This document shows positions 1 to 6,512 of a stretch of DNA of 14,642 nt, one piece after another; position 1 is the stretch's first letter; every line of letters begins with the position of its first letter. The position numbers were made by a program, and so were the translations under genes. This DNA comes from Candidatus Abyssobacteria bacterium SURF_5 (GTDB taxonomy: Bacteria > Abyssobacteria > SURF-5): the NCBI GenBank assembly GCA_003598085.1, contig QZKU01000002.1:1-14642 (forward strand), given 5' to 3'. Under the pieces are notes generated by a model that made no database searches, was not told the DNA's origin, and saw nothing but the letters and a program-made list of their open reading frames with translations.

Positions 1-1
1 T

Positions 2-100
2 CCTTTGCGAATACACAAAAAAGGTATACACCATTTCGCTCTCAAAATGGCGGGGTTTGATTCGATCCTAGGTGGCGGGTTTTAAGTGACCGCTGACAAT
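2..100 (-). pseudogene. Out-of-frame remnant of the SIR2-domain C-terminus
   Basis: Reading leftwards, the fusion gene reaches LLY (codons 107-99) and then continues in its own frame with an unconvincing basic tail to a stop at 42-44. The frame shifted by one base (starting at 100) reads DRIKPRHFESEMVYTFF and then VYSQR to the window edge. This resembles the family's usual C-terminal segment, roughly EW-x-x-(I/L)-K followed by FM-x-T-I-F-G-Y-S. A TAG at 68-70 sits just where the family tryptophan (TGG) is expected. The family pattern is from memory, not from an alignment. The reading is one frameshift plus one nonsense change; a sequencing or assembly error near the contig edge could explain the shift. 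Confidence 0.45.
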
Positions 101-1292
101 ATAGAAGCGGGACTTTTTGGAAACGTTTCCCGCAAATTTTGCAGGTACCTCTGAGCCATGAACCACCTTTGTTGCTATGTTCAGGACAGTAACCAACTGC
201 TACGTTTCCATGAAGGAAAACGACCTTTGGCGGGTCGACTATCTGATAATTTCGCTGGCAGGTCATATAGAGAAGGGGATCCCAATTGAAGGTGGCGATC
301 AAATCCTTCGGTCTTAAAGACATAACGAGATAATCATAAATTGTAGGCTCGTCGGGGAGTTGAAGCGACCGGAAATAGTCGTCAACTTTGTATTCGATCA
401 GTTTTGGAAGTTTGCTGGATTCATCCTCCGTTAAAGCACTGTATATCTCCTCAAAATTAGTGCCATCACAATTGACCTTATCTGATTCAAGCAATTCCCT
501 CAGTCCAACTACGTCGATTATGTCGTTCATAAGCGGAAGTTTTCGGCCATTTCTATCTCCTTCTGGAAAGGCTGCGAGACTTGCGCCCGCACCTAGTATT
601 ACGACATGACGTTTCCCCATAGATGTGTCGGCAATTTCTTGTTCTACAGTACTTGAAGATAAGTCATCAGGAAGATTCTCAGAATTACAGCTTATTAATA
701 CGGTACGATCTGCCTCTTTTCGAAGAGTGTCGGGTGAGCTCTTGACCTGTGATTTATATAATTCGATTTTGGCCGTTATCTGCCTGGCAATTTCAGGAAC
801 TCCAATATACGAGGGCAGCGCTTTAATGTCGGCCAAGAGAATATCTTTTCCGCGTATCTCTTCTGGAGTGATGTTATGGAAGATGGGCAAGATTACGTCT
901 TCTTGGCTGTTCCCTTTTTGTCTCAGAGCTGCCAATTCAGCTTTTGGCCATTTCTTACGAAAATAGTGTGGACTTAGGACCACAATTCCCCAATGTGAAT
1001 GGCGTAGCCCTTGTTCGATTGCGCGACTGATTGAATCCCCAACCTGTAGGACATGGTCATCAAACCAGATTTCGAGATGGTGGTCGCCCCGTAAGGCATT
1101 AGCTAGCGCTGAAACAAACGGCTTATCCTCGCTTGCGTAAGAAATGAATGCATCCCATTTCATGCTTCGTTCCCCAAAAGCGATGCTCTTATCAGGCTGG
1201 ACAATTTTTTCCTGCGACTCAGGCTTTAATTTCTTCCCATTCACCCAAGGTTTGGAGAATGGAGGAATCCATCTATCATTTCCTCTATCCAT
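42..1292 (-). CDS. TIR-SIR2 fusion protein, putative antiphage NADase; C-terminus probably frame-disrupted
   Basis: The 416-residue product joins two NAD-processing folds. Residues 44-180 form a TIR domain, opening with MKWDAFISYASEDK. The WPKAEL motif places E119 at the usual catalytic glutamate of TIR NADases. From about residue 227 a SIR2-like domain begins: glycine loop GAGAS (234-238), TFNWD (334-338, candidate catalytic N336 and D338), FLHGN (359-363, H361) and a probable zinc site C369/H372 with C384/C387. TIR and SIR2 domains in bacterial immunity (Thoeris, DSR, SIR2-Argonaute) make NAD-derived signals or deplete NAD; a similar role here is inferred. The last 18 or so residues do not look like the family, and the expected continuation lies in another frame (see 2-100). 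Two starts are possible: ATG at 1292 (upstream GGGAAG) or ATG at 1163, exactly at the TIR domain (upstream GGGGAA). Base composition is AT-richer than the right half, for example 22 G/C in 661-720. It lies 168 bp downstream of the nuclease-like gene on the same strand. Confidence 0.8.
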   Translation of the reverse strand: MDRGNDRWIPPFSKPWVNGKKLKPESQEKIVQPDKSIAFGERSMKWDAFISYASEDKPFVSALANALRGDHHLEIWFDDHVLQVGDSISRAIEQGLRHSHWGIVVLSPHYFRKKWPKAELAALRQKGNSQEDVILPIFHNITPEEIRGKDILLADIKALPSYIGVPEIARQITAKIELYKSQVKSSPDTLRKEADRTVLISCNSENLPDDLSSSTVEQEIADTSMGKRHVVILGAGASLAAFPEGDRNGRKLPLMNDIIDVVGLRELLESDKVNCDGTNFEEIYSALTEDESSKLPKLIEYKVDDYFRSLQLPDEPTIYDYLVMSLRPKDLIATFNWDPLLYMTCQRNYQIVDPPKVVFLHGNVAVGYCPEHSNKGGSWLRGTCKICGKRFQKVPLLYCQRSLKTRHLGSNQTPPF

Positions 1293-1460
1293 TCAATTTC
1301 TTCCCAAAGATATTCTTATCATTTCGCCGGTCTCAAATGCTTCGCTAAGGCAGAGCATTGGATTTGGTTTACGCAAAGGATTTCGGTGTCGATCTCCGTG
1401 TCCAGAAATATTGAATCGCCGCATTGGAGGCGGATGTGTTCGAATGTTATCGTCATCATT

Positions 1461-2324
1461 TCAATCTGTTACAACGGCGGGATCAGTAGCCGTCGCCTGT
1501 TCGAATGTTTCAGATGCCGGAATAAACGCTGGCCGTGCGAGAGTCGGGGCTGGTTGTAATTTTCCCTTTGGCTTGCTACTTTGCTTGCTTACTTTTCGGA
1601 GGGTCCGACGCACCCGAGAAAGCGCCTTTGAAGCTTCTTCACCTTCGATTATATCTCTTTTCAAAACCTCGTTTAAGAGTATTTTCTCGATTTCTTCGTC
1701 CCGAATTCGTAGTCCCGGTGTCAGTTTCTTCAGGTCTCTGCGCAGAGTCGAAAAAACGCTCTCCTGTCGCAGCAATGCGCCTATTATGAAGCGGTTGACG
1801 CTTTGTATCTTCTCATAGAAAGTTTCCCGAGCCGCCCTGGCCAGTCCTTCTTTTGAAAGAATGAACAGTTTTTCCTGATCTTCAGCCTTGCGCGCGCTCA
1901 ATTCCAAAAAATTGAAGGAATAAACAAGGTCGTACTGGATGGGTTGTTCAAATCTGATCTTGTAGAGTTCCCAGTTAATTCCATTCGTCAGGACCGCCCA
2001 TTGAGCCCCATGATTCGCGCAATAATCTACTGCCTGGCGGAGATGGTTTTCTTTTAAAGTTAGGCCAATCGCTTTAACTTCGATAACATTCTGGACCGTT
2101 TCACCCATTTTTATGGCAAGATCGCAGAATGTCCCTCGGATACAATATTCGGAGGTAATTTCCAGGTACTTATCGAAACCCATTACTTCAGAAAGGATAT
2201 CTTGCACGATTGCCACTGTGTCCGCTTCGTTAACATCTCTGTCTCTCGCAATCTGAAGGATTCGTTGGAACTTGGGAACCGTTGAGACGAATCTTGCCGC
2301 TACCGCCTTCGGGATCGAAATCAT
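1461..2324 (-). CDS. Stand-alone HsdR N-terminal-like PD-(D/E)XK nuclease domain protein
   Basis: This 287-residue protein resembles the HSDR_N nuclease domain of type I restriction subunits. The residues fit a PD-(D/E)XK site: D68 in FCDLAIK, E82-x-K84 in VIEVKAIG, then Q97-x3-Y101 (QAVDY), the QxxxY motif typical of HsdR-type nucleases. E59 upstream may also contribute. There is no helicase/translocase domain, and no hsdM or hsdS lies in the window, so this is a lone nuclease-type protein and not a classical type I subunit. The C-terminal 40 residues are basic and proline/alanine-rich and probably disordered. I chose ATG 2324 over the more upstream ATG at 2378 because GAGGAGGGG lies about 10 nt before it and the conserved part starts with MISIPKAVAARF. 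The TIR-SIR2 gene follows on the same strand. Cleavage activity is inferred; the role could be defence or something else. Confidence 0.8.
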   Translation of the reverse strand: MISIPKAVAARFVSTVPKFQRILQIARDRDVNEADTVAIVQDILSEVMGFDKYLEITSEYCIRGTFCDLAIKMGETVQNVIEVKAIGLTLKENHLRQAVDYCANHGAQWAVLTNGINWELYKIRFEQPIQYDLVYSFNFLELSARKAEDQEKLFILSKEGLARAARETFYEKIQSVNRFIIGALLRQESVFSTLRRDLKKLTPGLRIRDEEIEKILLNEVLKRDIIEGEEASKALSRVRRTLRKVSKQSSKPKGKLQPAPTLARPAFIPASETFEQATATDPAVVTD

Positions 2325-2420
2325 TTCCTTATTCCCCTCCTCTTTAGACAACGTCAAGGAATAACATTTTTGCTTCAAGCAGTCTTAATCGGTTTCAAGG
2401 GCGATGTATGGACCGGTCAC

Positions 2421-2632
2421 AACGCTCCGAGAAGACGGAGCGTTTCATCGCGCGGAAGCTGAACGCGCGGGTTGAGGAGTTGTTCCCTCGAGGTTTCCAA
2501 GGCGAGGCTGCTTGAGGGCCGGCTCCTCTTTTTTGGGCACGGTCCCGCCGTGCCCCTGCACAAAAAAACGGGATTCGAGATGCTTCGGGAGGATTTTACC
2601 AGAATGTCCGGATTTCGTCAATTACGAAATCC
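2421..2632. repeat. Hairpin cluster (REP-like) between divergent genes
   Basis: Several inverted repeats follow one another: AACGCTCCG/CGGAGCGTT (2421-2429 and 2436-2444), CGCGCG/CGCGCG (2449-2454 and 2464-2469), an imperfect CCCTC..GAGGG stem (about 2486-2519), GGGCACGG/CCGTGCCC (about 2535-2555) and GGATTTCGT/ACGAAATCC (2610-2618 and 2624-2632). No T-run follows any of them, so they are not ordinary terminators. The GGGCACGG stem recurs at 3760-3780. I see no credible gene in 2325-2825. Confidence 0.6.
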
Positions 2633-2680
2633 CGCCGATATGCTCGGTGAGGAAATTGCGGCGAGGAAGCAGGTGGATTG

Positions 2681-2780
2681 AACCGCAAAGGCGCCGAGGC
2701 CGCAAAGGCAGAATAAAACAAGGATTTAAGAGGTCTTGTTGCGCTTTGTCTTTATCTGCGCTCTTCGCTTCTCCGCGGTA
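2681..2780. repeat. Imperfect inverted 'CGCAAAG' repeat element
   Basis: The left arm is AACCGCAAAGGCGCCGAGG with a second CGCAAAGG unit at about 2700-2708. The right arm (about 2739-2780) is pyrimidine-rich, and its reverse complement carries the same kind of ACCGC / CGCAGA / CGCAA units. This forms a long, degenerate palindrome of a type scattered through many environmental bacterial genomes. No coding potential was seen. Confidence 0.45.
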
Positions 2781-2790
2781 GCCTCGAAGA

Positions 2791-2820
2791 TTGACTTCCC
2801 TGTCCGGAAGGTGGTATTTT
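2791..2820 (+). promoter_or_regulatory. Candidate sigma-70 promoter of the toxin-antitoxin pair
   Basis: TTGACT (2791-2796), an 18-bp spacer and TATTTT (2815-2820) precede the ATG at 2826 by only five bases. If this promoter is used, transcription would start at or next to the ATG, giving a leaderless or nearly leaderless mRNA. An alternative is a promoter further upstream with GGAAGG (2806-2811) as a distant ribosome binding site. Confidence 0.4.
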
Positions 2821-2825
2821 AACTC

Positions 2826-3113
2826 ATGGACTGTGGAGAAATAGTTTTCAGCGGCCATGCCGTTCAAAGAATGTTCAAGCGAAAGATTACTCCTGCCCAA
2901 GTGCGCGCTGTCCTGGAATCAGGAGAAGTAATCGCAAGCTATCCGGAAGACACTCCCTTCCCGAGTTATCTGCTTTTTGCGGTAGTAGATGGGCGCCCTC
3001 TTCACGTGATCGCGGCGCTGGAAGAGGAGGAAAGAAGATGCTACGTTGTTACGGCATATGTACCTGAAATCGAAATATGGAGTGACGACTTCCGGACAAG
3101 GAGAAACCTATGA
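2826..3113 (+). CDS. DUF4258-family protein, putative toxin of a type II TA pair
   Basis: This small protein of 95 residues matches the pattern of DUF4258: an N-terminal S-G-H-A-x-x-R-M-x-x-R-x-I block (HAVQRMFKRKIT, residues 11-22), a central PxSYLLFAVVDGRPLHVIAA strand region and a C-terminal YVVTAYVPEIEIW. DUF4258 genes are often paired with YgiT/MqsA-type zinc-finger genes, and the family is thought to be RelE/MqsR-like; RNase activity has not been shown here. The stop overlaps the start of the next gene (ATGA, 3110-3113), so the two are surely co-transcribed and translationally coupled. The order toxin-then-antitoxin matches mqsRA. The start follows a poorly spaced GGAAGG. Confidence 0.8.
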   Translation: MDCGEIVFSGHAVQRMFKRKITPAQVRAVLESGEVIASYPEDTPFPSYLLFAVVDGRPLHVIAALEEEERRCYVVTAYVPEIEIWSDDFRTRRNL

Positions 3114-3334
3114 GATGCGTCATTTGTAAACAGGGAGAGACGCGCCCTGGCACAGCAACTGTCACCTTGCAGCGGGAAGAAAGCACCATCATTATCAAAG
3201 ATGTCCCCGCTGAGATCTGCGAGAACTGCGGCGAATATTATCTTTCAGAATCTATCACTGAAAAAGTCATGACTCGCGCAGAGGAATCAATCAAGAAGGG
3301 CGCTGAGGTTGAGATCCTCCGCTTCGCAGCTTAG
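3110..3334 (+). CDS. YgiT-type zinc-finger protein, putative antitoxin
   Basis: This protein of 74 residues begins with MRCVIC and carries two CxxC pairs, C3/C6 and C37/C40, that should bind one zinc ion as in the N-terminal half of MqsA. The DVPAEICENCGEYYLS stretch (31-46) is a hallmark of YgiT-type zinc-finger proteins. The C-terminal helix-turn-helix DNA-binding half of MqsA is absent, so autoregulation by this protein alone is doubtful. GGAG (3100-3103) lies six bases before the ATG, which overlaps the DUF4258 stop. The likely role is to neutralise the upstream protein; this is inferred from family pairing and the overlap. Confidence 0.82.
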   Translation: MRCVICKQGETRPGTATVTLQREESTIIIKDVPAEICENCGEYYLSESITEKVMTRAEESIKKGAEVEILRFAA

Positions 3335-4020
3335 TGATTCGGAGGAGCTTTCGTCTGACCTGCATTCATGCGAGTTTCAACGCATAGAGTCGCAAGAAGG
3401 AATTCTCCGTTTCCTCTGTTTGCTCCTGTGAATCCTTTCTTGGCGTTTCGGCGTTCAAAGAATTTCTTTGTGCCTTGGTGTCTTGGTGGTTGGATTTTGT
3501 CTTTTCTCCGTGGGTCTCAGTGCCCTCCGTGGTTGATGAATTAGTTCAAGGTTCAATGTTCAAGGTTCAAAGTTGAAGAGAGATTCTTCCCCCCGCAAGG
3601 CGCGGGAAGATAAAAGAACACAGGCGGGACGCCTGTGCTACCGAGGAAAAGGAGCCATGCAAGGATTGTGTTTCCGCGGGAATGACCCCGGATCGGAGTC
3701 CGGGGCAGGCTCATGAAAAATCCGTGTCCGTCCATCGGTGGTCTTCGCGTCTGTTTTTCGGGCACGGCCCGCCGTGCCCCTACAATGGGTGATAGGTTAG
3801 GTTCCAAAGAGAGATTCTTCCCCCGGATCATGTCCGGGGTCAGAATGACAGATAAACCCAATAAAAGGTCTGAAATCCTGCGCCGCGCAGGACCAACAGA
3901 GATAACGGAGGGAAAAGATATTCCCGCTTCTGCGCTCTGTTTCCTCTGTTACCTCCTGTTGAGGAATTCTTTGTTCTTCTTCTTTTCTGAAGCGGGAAAA
4001 ACTGCGCCGGCACGAAATTC
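3335..4020. repeat. Gene-free mosaic of short repeats
   Basis: I see no gene here. Visible pieces are: a T/G-rich degenerate block at about 3400-3540; five 7-bp units GTTCAAG/T/A (3544-3578, the last GTTGAAG); hairpin ACAGGCG/CGCCTGT (3620-3636); two copies of the stem CCCCGGA/TCCGGGG (3686-3705 and 3821-3839) in opposite orientation; an exact 18-bp repeat AAGAGAGATTCTTCCCCC (3576-3593 and 3807-3824); and GGGCACGG..CCGTGCCC (3760-3780), also found at 2535-2555. No T-tailed stem was found for the end of the larA-like operon. Confidence 0.6.
3921..3998. repeat. 78-bp element with perfect 10-bp terminal inverted repeats
   Basis: TTCCCGCTTC (3921-3930) and GAAGCGGGAA (3989-3998) are exact reverse complements. 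They flank a pyrimidine-rich interior that includes TTTCCTCTGTT and CTCCTGTT, motifs also seen near 3408-3431. It has no coding capacity and could be a small non-autonomous element or a structured 3' end for the leftward operon ending at 4021. Confidence 0.45.
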
Positions 4021-5283
4021 CTACAAGTCCTCCGGGAATGGAGGGCACTGGATCGAGGAGTATGGATAAACGGCCACCTTCGCGCCGTCCGGATACTGGC
4101 CAGCCAGCTTCGAAATCACGCTGTCCCACGTCTTGTAAAGAAATGACGAATCCATCGGCCCGAAGTATTCCGTGTCCATTTTCGCGTGGAACGGATTGAG
4201 AATGTGGGTGCGCCCATAAGAGGCGCGGGGTAGCTTGCGGGCCATGGCAAACTGCTCGCCGCCGTACTCGGTCCCGAAGCGCGTGTTGCCGTAATGGTGA
4301 ATCTGGCCGTCCGGGCTGTGGGTGATCACAACGGCGTCGCCGTCCTCGCGGGTCGAGAGATAACACGGCCACAGCGCCTTTCCCGCCTCGTTCTCGATGG
4401 GGAACGTGTTTGAAACGGTGATATCGACGCCGAGCGCCGGCATCGTCGCATAAAATTTCTTGCCGAATTTCACGCCCTCATAGAACGAGTCGAACCCGTC
4501 GCCTGCGTAAATCTTCACGGTCTCGCGTTTCTCGTTCACGATCGCGTCGATCTTGTAGTCGATCCCCACCTTTCTGGCCACCTCGTGCGCGTCGTCGCGC
4601 AGTTTGTTGCCGTAAACCTTTCCGAACGTGAATTCCGAGATCGAGCCGTCGGGGTTGCGCGGCATCACTTTCATATGGTTGTAATTGATGGTCTTCATGC
4701 CGACGACGCCCGGCAAAATGATTTTCAAGCCGCCGCTGAAGCCGGCATCGACATGAGGAATGATGCAGCCGATTCCGATGCGCAGGTCGCACGACATGTA
4801 TTCTCGGTTGGCGAGGATGGGCGTTCCGCTGCTCGACTTGCCGAGGTCCACCAAGTGCTCGTGCGCGTTGTGATTGTAGACCGGATAATTCTCGACGATG
4901 TCTTCCCCGAGTTTTTTGGCCCACTCATCGCGCGTCATCGCACGATGCGTTCCCAGGGCGGAGATGAAGCGAATCTGGCCGGGCCCCACGCCCGCCTTTG
5001 CAAGGATATCCAGCACCGGCGGCACGATATCCTTCACCGGCGTCGGGCGCGTGAGGTCATCGAAGACGATAACCGCCTGCTTTTTCCCTTTTGCGATCGA
5101 TGAGAGGGGCTTGGCGCCGATGGGTTCATCTATCTGTTTTCGCAGCTCGTCGTAACCCAACGGTTTCGCGCCGTGTCCATCCATTCGGCATTCCTGAACG
5201 CTCCAGTTTTTCGGGAACGTGAGAAGAAGCGATTGATCGCCGAACCATGCCCGTATTGGAATGTTGACGCTGTGATTTTGCAT
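4021..5283 (-). CDS. LarA-family nickel-pincer-nucleotide racemase/epimerase
   Basis: The 420-residue length is normal for LarA (DUF2088). LarA racemases use a nickel-pincer nucleotide cofactor to racemise or epimerise 2-hydroxy acids in the cytoplasm by hydride transfer. Visible motifs are DDLTRPTP (75-82), GTHRAMT (111-117, H113), PHVDAGFSGGLKIILPG (176-192, H177 and K187) and NHMKV (H203). The spacings H177-K187 (10) and K187-H203 (16) equal those of H174, K184 and H200 in Lactiplantibacillus plantarum LarA, so the cofactor lysine and nickel ligands appear intact. The true substrate cannot be told: relatives act on lactate, malate, gluconate and other hydroxy acids. It is the second gene of an operon, 48 bp after the zinc dehydrogenase, with AGGGAGAA before the ATG. 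The cofactor genes larB, larC and larE are not in the window. Confidence 0.88.
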   Translation of the reverse strand: MQNHSVNIPIRAWFGDQSLLLTFPKNWSVQECRMDGHGAKPLGYDELRKQIDEPIGAKPLSSIAKGKKQAVIVFDDLTRPTPVKDIVPPVLDILAKAGVGPGQIRFISALGTHRAMTRDEWAKKLGEDIVENYPVYNHNAHEHLVDLGKSSSGTPILANREYMSCDLRIGIGCIIPHVDAGFSGGLKIILPGVVGMKTINYNHMKVMPRNPDGSISEFTFGKVYGNKLRDDAHEVARKVGIDYKIDAIVNEKRETVKIYAGDGFDSFYEGVKFGKKFYATMPALGVDITVSNTFPIENEAGKALWPCYLSTREDGDAVVITHSPDGQIHHYGNTRFGTEYGGEQFAMARKLPRASYGRTHILNPFHAKMDTEYFGPMDSSFLYKTWDSVISKLAGQYPDGAKVAVYPYSSIQCPPFPEDL

Positions 5284-5331
5284 TGCGGTTCTCCCTTTTG
5301 CCGGCAGAGAGGCGCGGCGTAAGACTCCTCT

Positions 5332-6339
5332 TTATATGTTAACGATTATTTTAATATCAGACTTTGCGGCGGTCAACCCTCGCATGACGCCGGGCAATTC
5401 ATCCAGTGAAATGGTGCGCGTAATAAACGAAGCCGGATCGATTTTGCCGGCGGCCATCCAGCCGATTGCGGTCGCGAGGTCCTCGCTCGAAGTCGCCTGG
5501 CTCGCGTGGATATTAATTTCTTTGAGAATCCAGGTGATCGGGTTGACCACTATCTCTTCGAAACAGTTGCCGACCACGACCACCGTGCCGCCGCGCTCGA
5601 CCACCTCCATTGCCTCGAGAATCGTTCCGGGTTTGCCCACTGCCTCGAAAACCAGGCGCGGCTGCGAACCAAGCAGAGATTCCAGCCGCTCGGGAAGGTC
5701 CTCGGTCGAGGGATCAACGACCGCCGACGCTCCCACTTTTTTCGCGATGGTTCGGCTTCTCTCATTGATATCGGAAACGACCACGTTGCGCACACCCGCC
5801 ATCTTCAGCGCGACAAGAATACTCAGGCCGATCGGGCCGGCGCCAATGATCAGCGTCTTCACGTCCGGACTGAGCGGCGCCCGCCTGGAGGCATGGTGGC
5901 CGACTGCAAGCGTGGGGATCAGCGCGCCGTCATGCATGGAGATACTCTCGGGGAGCCTGAACAGAGAGCGTGCGGGCGCCTTGGTATATTCAGCGAACGC
6001 GCCCGGCCAATGGATTCCGAGATTGGCGGCTTGCGAGCAGAGGTTCTCCAGACCGCGCCGGCAGAAATCACAGGCGCCGCACGAGAACAGATCGTTCACA
6101 ACCACGCGGTCGCCGGGCTTCAGGCCCTTCACTCCCGGCCCCAATTTCTCGATTGTGCCGCTGCATTCGTGTCCCAGGATTGTCGGAGGATTATACGTGC
6201 CGTTCTCGAAGAACTCCATGTCGGTCCCACAAATGCCGCAGCTATGCACTTTCAGGAGCACCTCGCCCTTTTCGGGGACGGGAACGGGGACGTCTTCGAT
6301 TGTCATCGAGTGTGCATCGAGCAGAACGGCTGCTTTCAT
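5332..6339 (-). CDS. Zinc-dependent medium-chain dehydrogenase (Tdh/sorbitol dehydrogenase-like)
   Basis: This 335-residue protein is a medium-chain alcohol/polyol dehydrogenase. It has a GroES-like domain with CGICGTD (catalytic-zinc C37), GHE (H57, E58) and a full structural zinc site C87/C90/C93/C101. The Rossmann domain shows GAGPIGLS (166-173) and an acidic residue D190 at the end of the second strand, which favours NAD over NADP. Oddly, where the family usually has a glutamate followed by proline (as in ALIEPLAVG) it has ALIPTLAVG, so the third catalytic-zinc ligand seems lost or replaced. It likely oxidises a secondary alcohol or hydroxy acid; the substrate is unknown. It is the first gene of an operon with the LarA-like gene, so the two may act on successive or stereoisomeric intermediates. 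GAGAGGAC precedes the ATG. Confidence 0.88.
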   Translation of the reverse strand: MKAAVLLDAHSMTIEDVPVPVPEKGEVLLKVHSCGICGTDMEFFENGTYNPPTILGHECSGTIEKLGPGVKGLKPGDRVVVNDLFSCGACDFCRRGLENLCSQAANLGIHWPGAFAEYTKAPARSLFRLPESISMHDGALIPTLAVGHHASRRAPLSPDVKTLIIGAGPIGLSILVALKMAGVRNVVVSDINERSRTIAKKVGASAVVDPSTEDLPERLESLLGSQPRLVFEAVGKPGTILEAMEVVERGGTVVVVGNCFEEIVVNPITWILKEINIHASQATSSEDLATAIGWMAAGKIDPASFITRTISLDELPGVMRGLTAAKSDIKIIVNI

Positions 6340-6387
6340 ACGGTCCTCTCACGGGGGCGAAAAGTTTTCAGTTTGTGAATCGTGTTC

Positions 6388-6416
6388 ATCATATCGCGGA
6401 TCATTAGGTTTCGCAA
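6388..6416 (-). promoter_or_regulatory. Sigma-70-type promoter of the dehydrogenase-larA-like operon
   Basis: On the minus strand TTGCGA (6416-6411), a 17-bp spacer and TATGAT (6393-6388) form a good sigma-70-type pair. The predicted start is near 6381, about 40 nt before the dehydrogenase ATG. It lies just beyond the terminator of the upstream gene. Confidence 0.6.
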
Positions 6417-6418
6417 GC

Positions 6419-6459
6419 AAAAAGTGAGGGGAAAGCTCCTCCCGGTATTTCCACCTCAC
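6419..6459 (-). terminator. Rho-independent terminator of the membrane-protein gene
   Basis: Reading leftwards, GTGAGG(T)GGAAA (6459-6448) pairs with TTTCCCCTCAC (6434-6424) as an 11-bp stem with one bulged T. It is followed at once by TTTTT (6423-6419). It sits 53 bp after the stop of the membrane-protein gene and insulates the next operon. Confidence 0.75.
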
Positions 6460-6512
6460 GGCCACCGCTCAATGTGGCACGCTCGCGCTCCGGGTCTTGC
6501 GCTGTGTTCGGT

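Noticed and set aside
2421-2632. Possible CRISPR-like array
   Set aside because: The hairpins differ from each other in sequence and spacing; there is no constant repeat and no cas gene.
3797-4372. Open frame of 191 codons on the minus strand overlapping the end of the LarA-like gene
   Set aside because: Arginine/proline-rich shadow in another frame that runs on into the repeat mosaic; no family resemblance.
5336-6427. Long open frame (363 codons) on the plus strand
   Set aside because: It lies fully antisense to the well-supported zinc dehydrogenase and its translation has no recognisable motif; high GC at third positions explains it.
6475-6481. TGGCACG, a perfect -24 half of a sigma-54 promoter
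   Set aside because: No TTGC at the required 12-bp phase, and it lies downstream of a leftward gene with no plus-strand gene to drive.
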